A DNA stretch of 64,000 bases, from contig NC_065417.1 in assembly GCF_024362695.1 (NCBI RefSeq), positions 5,759,001 to 5,823,000 of the forward strand, given 5' to 3'. The translations under genes were made by a program, and so were the position numbers. The DNA is from Pectinophora gossypiella (lineage: Eukaryota; Arthropoda; Insecta; Lepidoptera; Gelechiidae). Below are positions 35,227-43,735 of the stretch, piece after piece. The notes under the pieces were generated by a model, which saw only the letters and a list, made by a program, of their open reading frames with translations, ran no database searches and was not told the origin of the DNA. Numbering within the stretch: position 1 is the first letter of the stretch; each line of letters begins with the position of its first letter.

Positions 35227-35633
35227 CACAAAAAATTGAAAAATGTTACAAATGGTAGGTTTATTTATAAAAGAGAATTCAATATCGTTTTGACGCTAAT
35301 ATCACAGGGTTACGCAACGCACGAAGTGTCTCCACGGGAGTTAAAAACAAAGTAACTATGTTTATATACAAGAAGTTATCGTCTGAGCATTTTTGGATAG
35401 ATGTAATACCACTCATACATTTTATCGCCTTCTTTAAACCATACTAGACTGAATTTAACGAAAGATCTAAATGACTTGAGATTATATTTCGCATTGTTTA
35501 CAAATAAAAATATTTTACTTTCCCTCGTCAATTAATGCAATCGATTGCTTCTGCACAATTCCATCCATAATTGTTCACAACGTAAAAAATATAAATGTTT
35601 TGCATTACAACAAAACAGTTATTATGTGTTGAA

Positions 35634-35804
35634 TAAAACACACAGCGTTTAGGTGAAGAAGCAGTCTGTGAATAGCCTTGAAACCATAAATAATTTAAGA
35701 AAACATACCTGAATCTCTATGGTTTACCGTAAGTTTCTTTCTACTGTCACCAGAGGGCGCCAGTTTCTATGCGATTGGGACGTCATCTATGACGTACTTC
35801 ATAG
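35634..35804 (-). repeat. DIRS inverted terminal repeat, 3' side
   Basis: 171 bp, from TAAAACACACAGCG to GACGTACTTCATAG. Reverse complement of 40320-40490 with no mismatch found by eye. Confidence 0.93.
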
Positions 35805-35834
35805 TGTCTTCGCCACCAGCAAGTACCTTGATGC

Positions 35835-35933
35835 AACGCTGTGTGTTTTATTCAACACATAATAACTGTTTTGTTGTAATGCAAAACATTTATATTATGT
35901 GTTTTCCTAAAACACACAGCGTTTAGGTGAAGA
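35835..35933 (-). repeat. DIRS internal complementary region
   Basis: The first 59 bp (35835-35893) are the reverse complement of the left extremity (35591-35649). The next 40 bp (35894-35933) are the reverse complement of the right extremity (40465-40504). Read on the other strand it is the right end joined to the left end. It can therefore template the circle junction in the DIRS replication model. Confidence 0.92.
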
Positions 35934-36177
35934 CCTGTTTGTTATCTGCTGGTGATTAAAACAAACGCTATGTGATCTATAAGAAAATACACTTTAACAT
36001 AATCAGAAACTTTATGTTAAGAAAATAAACATTTACATATCATGAAAATGTATGAAAATAAACATTTAAGAAGCATGTCTTAAACATATTCAAAATAAAC
36101 AATCAATATTAAACAAATAAAAAACGAAAAGTAACAAAATTCTTCCTAAGTTATTTAAAAATTAAATCAAAAAATTC

Positions 36178-38991
36178 TTAGGCATTTGTAAAATTAGAAA
36201 CCAACAAATCAGCACTTTTAACTTCAGTTCTTTCAATCTGCCTACAATAATATTTACTGAAAGTTTCAATACTCTTCCAATTCCCTCTGCGGAGAATTTC
36301 TTCTACGGGTCTATTCTCTAACCAGCCTCTTGAAGCTACAGCTGATCTTATACTTCCAGGTGAAGCATCTATATGAGCCTCTCTAAAAATGGTCCGTATC
36401 CATCCTGCTATTATGGTCCTAGTAGCTGGTTTTACTACACCAGTAACCGAAATAAATAGACTTAAAGGATTTCCTCCTTTTGAACGTCTAGAGTTAGAGG
36501 CTTGGATAAGTTGTTTAATATGTCTTACAGGACAAACCTTCACATCAGTGTGTGCATATAGTCGCCAACCTGACTGACGATGAGAAGCTGAATCTGTTTT
36601 GGAACCAAACATTGGCCACAAAATGATTTCATCATCTTGTTGAATACAACTCTCATCAGTGACTTGAAGAAGTGTCAAATCATGTAATCTACGTCCTGAT
36701 GCTAATAGAAGAATCAATGCTGTTCTTCTGGAAATGTCAAAAAATGAACCTGTACTCGGAGTTGTTCTTAACCAATCAAATAACAATTTTGTATCCCATA
36801 TTGGTGGCTTTTGGGGTCTTGGTTTCGCTTGTGATATGGCTTTTAACACTTGGTGAACTAGAAAATTTTTTGTCAGATGTTCTCCGGATGATGCACAATA
36901 TGTCAAAATTGCAGATTTATGTAGCAATATGGTACTATAAGCCAAGTTTTCCTTTATGTAAAGGTTGGCTAAGAATCTTGCAATGTCATTTCCATGTGGA
37001 ATCCTGTGATTAATGCTATTAGATTCACACCACGAAATCCATCTCTTAATAGGAGCGCTGTAAGTAGTAAGAGTAGATGTCCGCCAACTACTTCTCAAGA
37101 GCTGTTGTTCTTCGTGGCTCCAATGCGCGATCCTATCAGCCCACCCCCAATTTTCCACGCCTGCAGAAATAACTTGTCTATTTGTGGTGGAACAGTTTTT
37201 GTAGTCCAGTCTATCAGAACCTTCCGCAGGTTCGGTATAGGAATTGGCTCTTCTAGGGCTCTCGCCTGAAGGTCCGGTAGCCAAAAGCATTGATTCCAAT
37301 TCGGGGCTATCAGGATGAACGTCCCGCTCGCATTGTTGAGATGAGCTAGCACCCGCGGTATGAGATTGGGTGGTGGAAACAGCCAGCCCAGCTGGACGAC
37401 CCATTCTTGACTGAAGGCATCGCAAAAAATTGCCGAGCCATCTCTCGAGTCTAGGGACACATATTTTTTTACTACGGCGGTTTCTCTGGACGCGAAGAAG
37501 TCGACGTCTGGGACGCCCCACTTTTTGAATATGGCCTCCGCGGCCGGGCGTAGTAGGTGCCATTCCGGTAATGGTCGACCCCTTGACAGGCGGTCCGCTA
37601 TTCCGTTTAACCTCCCCGGGAGGTAGGAAGCCGACAGCGTCAGATTCAGCTGCTCGGTTAGCTCCAGGAGCCTGGTAGTTAGATCCAGCATCCCCTGTGA
37701 GTGCGTGCCCCCCTCGTTTCTTATGTAGGCTACTAACGTCCGATTGTCCGATTGAATCAGGACATGAGCATTCTGAAGGATTGCACGTTGGTGTTCTATG
37801 GCACCATACACTGCGTACATTTCCTTCATGTTGGAGTGCCATTTTATTTGATCTGAAGTCCACTTCCCCGTCAGGAAGAGTTCGTTTAAATGTGCTCCCC
37901 ACCCCGCATCCGCTGCGTCGGTGGTTAGAAAGTGGGTTACTTTTGGCTTGTGCAGTAGCGTTGAGCTGTGATTGATTGCAGCTAGCCACCAACTTAAATC
38001 TTGGAGTACATGAGGGGGCAATTCTCTTTTTTGTCTGGGTCTGTTCTTGTTGAATTTTCTCAAGAAAATTTGGGTTTTGCGACAACGTAGGCGTCCCTTG
38101 GGAATGGCATAATTTGCGAAATTTAGTAATCCCAAAAGGCATTGAGCTTCCCGCAGAGAACACCTTCTTCTGCTTAGGAGCATCGAGATGCACTCCCTTA
38201 GCTTCGTAACTTTCTTTGAGGGTAGTGACAGGGTATTTAATTGGGTGTTCCATAAGAGCCCCAGGTACTCTAACTCCTGGGTGGGTTCGAGAACAGATTT
38301 TTGGTAATTGACATGCCAGCCCAGTGCTTGCAAAGTCTTCAGTGTTTCCGCAACCTGACAGACTAATTTGGAGCGGTCTTGGTGTACTAACAGGAAGTCG
38401 TCTAGATACACCAACAGACGGATGCCACGGGCACGAAGAATCTCCGCAACCCAATTTGTAACGGCCGCAAAAGTGCGGGGGGCCGATGACAGGCCAAACG
38501 GTAGAGAAGTTAATTGGAGTACTTCCTGGTTGTAAATGACTCGTAGGAAGCGCCTGTGCGATTCCGAGATTGGTATATGAAAATATGCATTTTGAAGGTC
38601 TATCTTTGTTAACCAGTCTCCGGTCTGTAAAAAGTCTCTCACATCTGTTTGCATTATTAGGTGGAAATGTTTTGTATATATGTGGGCATTGAGACCCCTG
38701 AGGTCGAATATTGGCCGAGTGCCTCCATCTGACTTTTTGACTAAAAACATCCTCGAATGAAACCCGGAATTTAGAATGGGTGGTTGTTCTAATACCCCCT
38801 TCTCCTTCAGATCGTTTATCATTGATGTCATCTCCGGGGATATTTTTGTTGAAAAATTTTTTATAATTTTTCTGTGAGGGTAATGTAGAGGGGGCTCGTC
38901 TTTGAAAGGTATCCGACACCGCGCAATGGTTGTCAGGATGTATTGTTGGGCACCTAATTGTTCCCAGTCTGCTAAATGTTCCCTCAGGCAA
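36178..38991 (-). CDS. DIRS tyrosine recombinase frame
   Basis: Open for 937 codons (TTG first, so not a real start; in fact open from the gag stop at 39019). Residues 632-937 form the recombinase. The SAM-like core-binding part is about 632-720. The catalytic domain has Arg in LLLASGRRLHDL (767/768), SPGSIRSAVAS (877-887; Arg882), Trp905 in RRGNW and Tyr914/915 in FSKYY. The His of the canonical H-x-x-R is Gly879 here. Residues 1-631 overlap the RT gene in another frame and are Ser/Pro/Arg-rich without domains. The enzyme would integrate the circular DNA in the nucleus. How it is translated is open: the frame is in phase with gag across a UGA. Confidence 0.85.
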   Translation of the reverse strand: MPEGTFSRLGTIRCPTIHPDNHCAVSDTFQRRAPSTLPSQKNYKKFFNKNIPGDDINDKRSEGEGGIRTTTHSKFRVSFEDVFSQKVRWRHSANIRPQGSQCPHIYKTFPPNNANRCERLFTDRRLVNKDRPSKCIFSYTNLGIAQALPTSHLQPGSTPINFSTVWPVIGPPHFCGRYKLGCGDSSCPWHPSVGVSRRLPVSTPRPLQISLSGCGNTEDFASTGLACQLPKICSRTHPGVRVPGALMEHPIKYPVTTLKESYEAKGVHLDAPKQKKVFSAGSSMPFGITKFRKLCHSQGTPTLSQNPNFLEKIQQEQTQTKKRIAPSCTPRFKLVASCNQSQLNATAQAKSNPLSNHRRSGCGVGSTFKRTLPDGEVDFRSNKMALQHEGNVRSVWCHRTPTCNPSECSCPDSIGQSDVSSLHKKRGGHALTGDAGSNYQAPGANRAAESDAVGFLPPGEVKRNSGPPVKGSTITGMAPTTPGRGGHIQKVGRPRRRLLRVQRNRRSKKICVPRLERWLGNFLRCLQSRMGRPAGLAVSTTQSHTAGASSSQQCERDVHPDSPELESMLLATGPSGESPRRANSYTEPAEGSDRLDYKNCSTTNRQVISAGVENWGWADRIAHWSHEEQQLLRSSWRTSTLTTYSAPIKRWISWCESNSINHRIPHGNDIARFLANLYIKENLAYSTILLHKSAILTYCASSGEHLTKNFLVHQVLKAISQAKPRPQKPPIWDTKLLFDWLRTTPSTGSFFDISRRTALILLLASGRRLHDLTLLQVTDESCIQQDDEIILWPMFGSKTDSASHRQSGWRLYAHTDVKVCPVRHIKQLIQASNSRRSKGGNPLSLFISVTGVVKPATRTIIAGWIRTIFREAHIDASPGSIRSAVASRGWLENRPVEEILRRGNWKSIETFSKYYCRQIERTEVKSADLLVSNFTNA

Positions 38992-39050
38992 CCCCCTCTG
39001 AATGCCCTCAACAGATAGTCATTTTGACTTAGTATTGGAGTCTGTTCCAC
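37095..39050 (-). CDS. DIRS reverse transcriptase-RNase H
   Basis: 651 codons from a GTG; the frame is open from 39176 and has no ATG before the conserved region, so the true N-terminus is probably Gag-fused by frameshift. RT: FDLRGLN (115-121), KIDLQNAYFHIP (149-160), LPFGL (183-187) and catalytic YLDD (215-218). RNase H: D378, E410, D435 and D486 sit in TTDAADAGWG, NMKEMYAV, SDN and GIADRLSR. Residues 513-600 (DVDFFASRE..., CDAFSQEW, GWLFPPPN) resemble the Dam-like methyltransferase domain of DIRS elements. Its usual (N/D)PP(Y/F) motif is FPPP, so activity is doubtful. The protein copies the genomic RNA and removes the RNA strand. Confidence 0.93.
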   Translation of the reverse strand: MEQTPILSQNDYLLRAFRGGCLREHLADWEQLGAQQYILTTIARCRIPFKDEPPLHYPHRKIIKNFSTKISPEMTSMINDLKEKGVLEQPPILNSGFHSRMFLVKKSDGGTRPIFDLRGLNAHIYTKHFHLIMQTDVRDFLQTGDWLTKIDLQNAYFHIPISESHRRFLRVIYNQEVLQLTSLPFGLSSAPRTFAAVTNWVAEILRARGIRLLVYLDDFLLVHQDRSKLVCQVAETLKTLQALGWHVNYQKSVLEPTQELEYLGLLWNTQLNTLSLPSKKVTKLRECISMLLSRRRCSLREAQCLLGLLNFANYAIPKGRLRCRKTQIFLRKFNKNRPRQKRELPPHVLQDLSWWLAAINHSSTLLHKPKVTHFLTTDAADAGWGAHLNELFLTGKWTSDQIKWHSNMKEMYAVYGAIEHQRAILQNAHVLIQSDNRTLVAYIRNEGGTHSQGMLDLTTRLLELTEQLNLTLSASYLPGRLNGIADRLSRGRPLPEWHLLRPAAEAIFKKWGVPDVDFFASRETAVVKKYVSLDSRDGSAIFCDAFSQEWVVQLGWLFPPPNLIPRVLAHLNNASGTFILIAPNWNQCFWLPDLQARALEEPIPIPNLRKVLIDWTTKTVPPQIDKLFLQAWKIGGGLIGSRIGATKNNSS

Positions 39051-40176
39051 TGTTTCGGCGAAAGGTGTGGTTTTTCTTGTTATTATGAGTCTGTTTTTTC
39101 TGTTCTGTCTTATTAAATTTGCTTGGTTGCTTCTGGACTTTTTTATTTGTATGTTGCTCTGAAAACCTTTTTTCTTTTAAATAATTAGGTGTGTTCAGCC
39201 AAGACTGCACTCCCCCCAGAGAGTTAATAAGTGGCAGCAAACTACCTCGGCTAAACAGGTGCTCTGCACTTGGAGGAATGTTCATTAAGGTTGTCTTAAC
39301 ATTCGGGTTCTTTATTTCCTTAAGGATACGGTCCCGACGTACCTCGATGCATTCTGATCTCTTACCACAGATTATTTGCATCGTTGTTTCAGACATGTTA
39401 TAGCTTGGGGAACCGGGACCAAATGTAGATGAAACCTTTTCAAATAAAGAATTAGGGTTCAAGTCTTTGGGGTTGGCCGATGCCCAATCTACCAAGTTTT
39501 GTAAACCTGTCTTTAAAAGTTCCCTTTGTTGTAAAACAGCATTTGACAAACCAGCTAACAGATTCTCTGTTGATGCCAAATAATCCTTGTTCTTGTTAAA
39601 ATGACAAAATTCCTCATTAACTTTCAACCCCACAAAACCAGGTGTTGCTGAAAGAGTTTGCAGTGCTTTTTTATAGCGGATATTTTTCCAAGCTGGACTA
39701 TCAAACTGTTGCAGTCTTTTTAATTCTTCTAGTCTGTCCTTGTCCGCTAATGGCACAATGTTTCTTTGGTCAAATTCCAAACCTAACTCACCTAAACTGA
39801 CACAGTTAGAAACCGGCAGACACGGATTTTGTAAAAAAGTTGATGGGCCTGGCTGAGCAATGTTATCTACATTTGTATTAGTGTTTAAAGATTGCAAATA
39901 TTGCGGTATTTGTGACACATACTCAGATAAACAACTTACATGATTAATTAAAGTTTCGACACGAGGGTCGGAACACGTCGTAACATGTTTGGACTTACGT
40001 TTTGGTCTCTTATTAGGCGGCGGCGATACGATACTTTCCTCATCTTCCGAAGATGAAGAACTGCTATCAGTATCGCTCGAGGTCCTATTCTGCTCTCCCT
40101 CAGGAGCAGCAGAAGGACCCGCCTGGTTTGCATCGCCATAATGCTCCGGATCCGAATTATCCACTGGTTGATCCAT
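39019..40176 (-). CDS. DIRS Gag-like protein (ORF1)
   Basis: 385 codons from ATG at 40176 (A at -3, G at +4); the frame is open upstream to a GTG at 40212, but ATG is the better start. An ATGTAA start-stop pair lies just upstream. The N-terminus is acidic and Ser-rich (SSDTDSSSSSSEDEES), followed by a basic cluster NKRPKRKSK that could be a nuclear signal. A central region has FDQRNIVPLADKDRLEEL. The C-terminus is Lys/Gln/Asn-rich (QKQPSKFNKTEQKKQ) and suited to binding RNA. It has no zinc knuckle. It ends AAA-UGA-CUA. Identification rests on position and on the ORF1 type of other DIRS elements. Confidence 0.8.
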   Translation of the reverse strand: MDQPVDNSDPEHYGDANQAGPSAAPEGEQNRTSSDTDSSSSSSEDEESIVSPPPNKRPKRKSKHVTTCSDPRVETLINHVSCLSEYVSQIPQYLQSLNTNTNVDNIAQPGPSTFLQNPCLPVSNCVSLGELGLEFDQRNIVPLADKDRLEELKRLQQFDSPAWKNIRYKKALQTLSATPGFVGLKVNEEFCHFNKNKDYLASTENLLAGLSNAVLQQRELLKTGLQNLVDWASANPKDLNPNSLFEKVSSTFGPGSPSYNMSETTMQIICGKRSECIEVRRDRILKEIKNPNVKTTLMNIPPSAEHLFSRGSLLPLINSLGGVQSWLNTPNYLKEKRFSEQHTNKKVQKQPSKFNKTEQKKQTHNNKKNHTFRRNSGTDSNTKSK

Positions 40177-40319
40177 ATTACATTCGTAACCACTTTTACG
40201 TGATACTATCACTCACTTTTACGTTTTTTAACATAAAAATCTATGAGAATAAACTTTAATTTTGCCTTTTTCTTACGAGAAAACTTTTGACGTTCTGTTA
40301 CCGGCAAAATTCACAAACG

Positions 40320-40490
40320 CTATGAAGTACGTCATAGATGACGTCCCAATCGCATAGAAACTGGCGCCCTCTGGTGACAGTAGAAAGAAACTTACGGTAA
40401 ACCATAGAGATTCAGGTATGTTTTCTTAAATTATTTATGGTTTCAAGGCTATTCACAGACTGCTTCTTCACCTAAACGCTGTGTGTTTTA
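40320..40490 (-). repeat. DIRS inverted terminal repeat, 5' side
   Basis: 171 bp, ending 144 bp upstream of the gag ATG. It probably contains the promoter, since nothing else precedes gag within the element. Confidence 0.92.
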
Positions 40491-41890
40491 GGAAAACACA
40501 TAATACAGTTCTCTGATGAATGTCTAGAAATGCTCCGAGAAGATAAAACAGTATACAAAAATGACAGTTTATAGGCAATCTTAAATCACTCATAAACCTG
40601 TTTTTTCTTCGACTAGTAAGTTTAGTATGTAACAAGTACAAATAGTCTTGTCATTATCTAGAGCCATACTACAGATAATTCTTTAGAATGTTTGTTCTAA
40701 AGGAATCAATTTTCTAGACAATTTTAACTAGACGCCATTTTTATTGCTTGATACGTTTTTACATTATTATAACGAACTATTTATTCGTGTTTTTATGAAT
40801 AAATTATGTCTAATAAATCATTCTACACGTTTTAAAATACTATATTATGAATGAAATAAATGGTTAAAGCATTTAAATCTAATTTAAAAAATATTATTTT
40901 TCCAAAATATTTTTTTATTTGGTAAATTATTAATTAAATATTACATTTAAAGCGGGCGCTCTTATTTTAAGAGAGTTTTACACAAATTCCACGAGAAACT
41001 TTCATCCGCATTAGGTTTTTCATGTCTAGGTGACAGTATCAGCCCGTATAAGCGGTAAATAAATAGGAATTTAGAAATTTGTAACGCCATGTTGTAATAT
41101 TAACTTTTACTCTTGTGAGATCTGCGCCATTATGAATCGTTGTCTATTTCAAATAAAAATTATCTTAAAGCTGTTAATGTTAAGAAAATTTGGTCTTAAA
41201 ACTTCACATGCAAAGATTTCTGTTTAGCTCTTAACATTATCTATAGACTATCTACTAGTGCACATTGTGGTCTATAAACAGTTTAGAAAGACTCTAGAAG
41301 TACGCCTTTAGACTTTGAAAATTTTCAACTCTTAACTCTATCTATTCGTGCGTTCTTAACTCCTTCTTATGAATAGCTACAAGGTTGTGCCCACTTGGCT
41401 AGAGGCTATCTATAAGCGTTCTTGAAGATAACTTGAGGGATATTTTACTCTAGAGGTAGACAATCAAATCGCATTCTATTAGATATCTAATATCCCCTTT
41501 TTAGACTCGCCAATGCTACTTGGGCTCCGTGCTTCGGAAGGCACGTTAAGCCGTTGGTCCCGGCTGCATTAGCAGTCGTTAATAACCACCAATCCGCACT
41601 GGGCCCGCGTGGTGGTTTAAGGCCCGATCTCCCTATCCATCCATAGGGAAGGCCCGTGCCCCAGCAGTGGGGACGTTAATGGGCTGGTGATGATGATGAT
41701 GAGACTGGAATGGAAAATGCTACACCGACAAGAGCGTGGCTCTTAAATTGATGATGATTATTCTCCATATTATCATACAGAGACCAAGGCATCCCACTAA
41801 CTACGATCACACACCACTTTCGCTTCTTCCACTCTACTCGAAATCGTTATACATGTATGCTTATTGGTCGCTGGTTACTGGGTATTTTAT

Positions 41891-42169
41891 ACATACATAC
41901 ATACAATACATAAACTCACGCCCGTAATCCCTAATGGGGTGGGCAGAGCCACAAGTAATCAAAGACGACTTGCAGCCACTGTTGATACGATGTCGTAAGC
42001 TGGATATGATGAACCTTATGGTGATAAGGGATCAGCCTATCGCCCATAACATTAGTCCATCATGTTAGAGGACACAATCCCTTTGTCGGTTTTTACGACA
42101 TGCCCGGGAAGACAAGCAGCTGAACGTTTTCTATGTTTTTTTATTTGCTCCCAGAACAGCATAGAAGCA
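41891..42169 (-). mobile_element. SINE VI, full length (279 bp)
   Basis: The minus strand starts GCTTCTATGCTGTTCTGGGA and ends GGGCGTGAGTTTATGTATTG plus TATG repeats. A perfect 13-bp target duplication CTGGGTATTTTAT lies at 41878-41890 and 42170-42182. There is no tRNA- or 5S-like head and no frame. The 5' end coincides with that of the copy at 47833. Confidence 0.8.
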
Positions 42170-42221
42170 CTGGGTATTTTATTTATTGTTTTATTCTGTT
42201 CGTGGCGGTCTAAAAGGCCAA

Positions 42222-42292
42222 TTTTTTTTGACGTGACTTATTGTAGATTTGCCGCAGATGGCATTAACTACTTGGCCAGAGAAAGGCCAAAT
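42222..42292 (+). repeat. Interspersed repeat G, 5' part
   Basis: GACGTGACTTATTGTAGATT to TACTTGGCCAGA. Confidence 0.55.
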
Positions 42293-42304
42293 CAAAACCA
42301 ATAC

Positions 42305-42420
42305 TGTAAGTAAGTAGTCGTTACATGAGCCATGTCAGGGGCCTTTGGCGGCTCCAGTAACCCTGACACCAGGGTTGATGGGTTGGTAATCCACTTCACA
42401 ACCCACACGATAGAAGAAAA
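42305..42420 (+). repeat. SINE II, 3' part
   Basis: GTCGTTACATGAGCCATGTC to CACACGATAGAAGAAAA; the head and middle are missing. Confidence 0.65.
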
Positions 42421-43020
42421 TTGCTTTTTTAGATGAACAGCTTCAATTTTTCGCCATCCCGAGCTGACGTACGTTTCACCTCATTCACAAAAAAAGGTTC
42501 ATTAACTACAGGATATCTTTGAGTCTTCTACGTATGGTGTGGGTTCAGGGTTATTATTCCTCGTGGAAGCTCATGTAACGAATACGTTCTCTCTTTATTC
42601 AGTAGCCGGGACCAATCCCCAACATGCTTCCCGTATGATTATTTTTTATGCATGTGGCTCTGTGCACCCTGTTAGGGGCTACGAGCATTAAGTCTTTTTG
42701 TTTGTGAAATAAAAACTGCTCAGGCTATAGGCTAAAGACTGGAATGTTCCAAACAAAAAGTATATCTTTCCTCTAGCGTACAACAGTGCTTTAATAGGTC
42801 GCGTCTTTCTCACGCTGTGTTCCGATCTGTGTAACCCTTGGCTTATTCTTCCCAGATTCAATTACATTGTTCTCTAATGTCATAGCCCCTGTGGTTTACA
42901 CACCAGACTGACTATAAAGTAACTTAATAAAATTTGACTCCTATTATCCCCTACTGGGATGTAGGACTCGAACGATGGATTAACAGATTTTCACTCCTCG
43001 CGATATTACTTAAGTAAACC
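42421..43020. other. Spacer
   Basis: Short SINE-like scraps (around 42560-42630) only. Confidence 0.35.
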
Positions 43021-43024
43021 GCCA

Positions 43025-43735
43025 TCAGTATTGGTATTCGCGGGCCGTTTTCCGCAACTCGAAGTCTGTGCGCCTATTTTGTGTGATACCTGAGCCTAAT
43101 TCCTCAAGGAAATCTAACAGTCTTTTGACATTGCTGACCACCTCAGGAAGGCACCCCGTCAGGCCAAGGTGCCTGGCCCGGTAGTTGGCGACTCCTCCAC
43201 ACTCCAATATAACATGAGCCGTTGTCCACAGACAGGCAATAGGTGCCTAGGTGCCATAGCACCTAGTTTGAACAGGATGTTTGTTGAAGGCACCGTGACC
43301 AGTAATAACAGCTGTTACCTGTCTTAGTTGAGACCTCTTTCAATTCAGAAGTCTTTTGGAGAGACGGCTATTGATGTTGGGTAGTGCCATCTTGGCACAG
43401 GTCTTACTTTTGGATAATCATAAAAAGGGTGATCAGCCTGCAGCCTCAGTGGGTGGGGAATTTCACACGCTTTCCTGGTATTCGAAGAGATTTTAAGTAT
43501 TTTTAATGCTTTCTTTATTTGGTAGGACAAATGGGAAAAGCTGAGGGGTTTCAGCATAAACATAGACAAAAAGGCTTCAGGCCCCCAAACATGGAGGGAG
43601 TATGGCGTATACTCCACCACTGTTCCAGTGTGAGTTGATAGACTGGGGGATATCATCCGAACAATATGCCTGACAATGTGGGCAGCAGATTGGGTTTCCT
43701 TGGTACATAAGTAATTCGACAAAAGCATTCCTAGG
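43025..43735 (-). pseudogene. Decayed LINE C-terminal region
   Basis: The minus strand contains, over several frames, TAVITGHGAFNKH and then AHVILECGGVANYRARHLG and LPEVVSNVKRLLDFLEELG. This is the pattern of the C-terminal RNase H/zinc-knuckle end of I- or R1-like LINEs. Stops and shifts separate the pieces; 43345-43735 is less certain. No function expected. Confidence 0.5.

Larger units (their letters stand above)
35588..40505 (-). mobile_element. Complete DIRS retrotransposon
   Basis: About 4.92 kb. Both edges carry AATA (35588-35591 and 40502-40505), as expected when a circular intermediate integrates by tyrosine-recombinase exchange at a short shared core. The two ITRs are identical by eye. 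Coding order on the minus strand is Gag, RT-RNase H-methyltransferase-like, tyrosine recombinase, then the internal complementary region. The three frames are uninterrupted over their conserved domains. This is the youngest layer of the nest and could be active. Confidence 0.93.
33461..41524. mobile_element. Unclassified TIR DNA transposon
   Basis: The ends CCCAAGTAGCACCGG (from 33459) and the complement of ...CCAATGCTACTTGGG (to 41524) are inverted repeats. The SINE bases CTCC appear on both sides (33457-33460 and 41525-41528), giving a 4-bp duplication, or 2 bp if the CCC belongs to the element. About 500 bp inside each end is crowded with TCTAGA/TCTATA/TATCTATAG-like motifs. About 3.1 kb remain once the DIRS is removed, with no transposase frame. 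The superfamily is not recognised. Confidence 0.7.
33337..41701 (+). mobile_element. 5S/tRNA SINE split by a DNA transposon
   Basis: The head (33337-33460) has GTGGCGCAGCGGTTAACGCG, GAAGTTAAGCAAC, GGATGGGTGACC and an A-run. The tail (41525-41701) has the central domain and GGTGATGATGATGATG. It is flanked by a perfect 11-bp duplication AGACTGGAATG (33326-33336 and 41702-41712) in the LINE A copy. Confidence 0.88.
33175..41758 (+). pseudogene. LINE A 3' end, split by an 8.4-kb nest
   Basis: The left part is 33175-33336 (RHDEFIKNIIEGK, GRGRPRRAYMEQIKEK, EVNELAFDRLEW). The right part is 41702-41758 (GGAAAATGCTACACCGACAA, GAGCGTGGCTCTTAAATTG). Joined, they resemble the LINE A copy at 2195. Diverged flanks TATTCTACATATTATTCTAC (33151) and TATTCTCCATATTATCATAC (41759) look like its own target duplication. 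Confidence 0.75.

Noticed and set aside
36672..37975. Plus-strand frames of 90-113 codons inside the DIRS
   Set aside because: Antisense shadows of the RT and recombinase genes.
37095..39050. GTG at 39050 as the start of the RT protein, TTG at 38991 as the start of the recombinase, GTG at 40212 as the start of Gag
   Set aside because: Non-AUG codons picked by an ORF caller. Gag has a good AUG at 40176; the other two frames are more likely entered by recoding or spliced or internal initiation.
33461..41524. Polinton/Maverick or autonomous transposon spanning 8 kb
   Set aside because: The only long genes inside belong to the DIRS, which has its own boundaries; the remaining 3.1 kb is non-coding.
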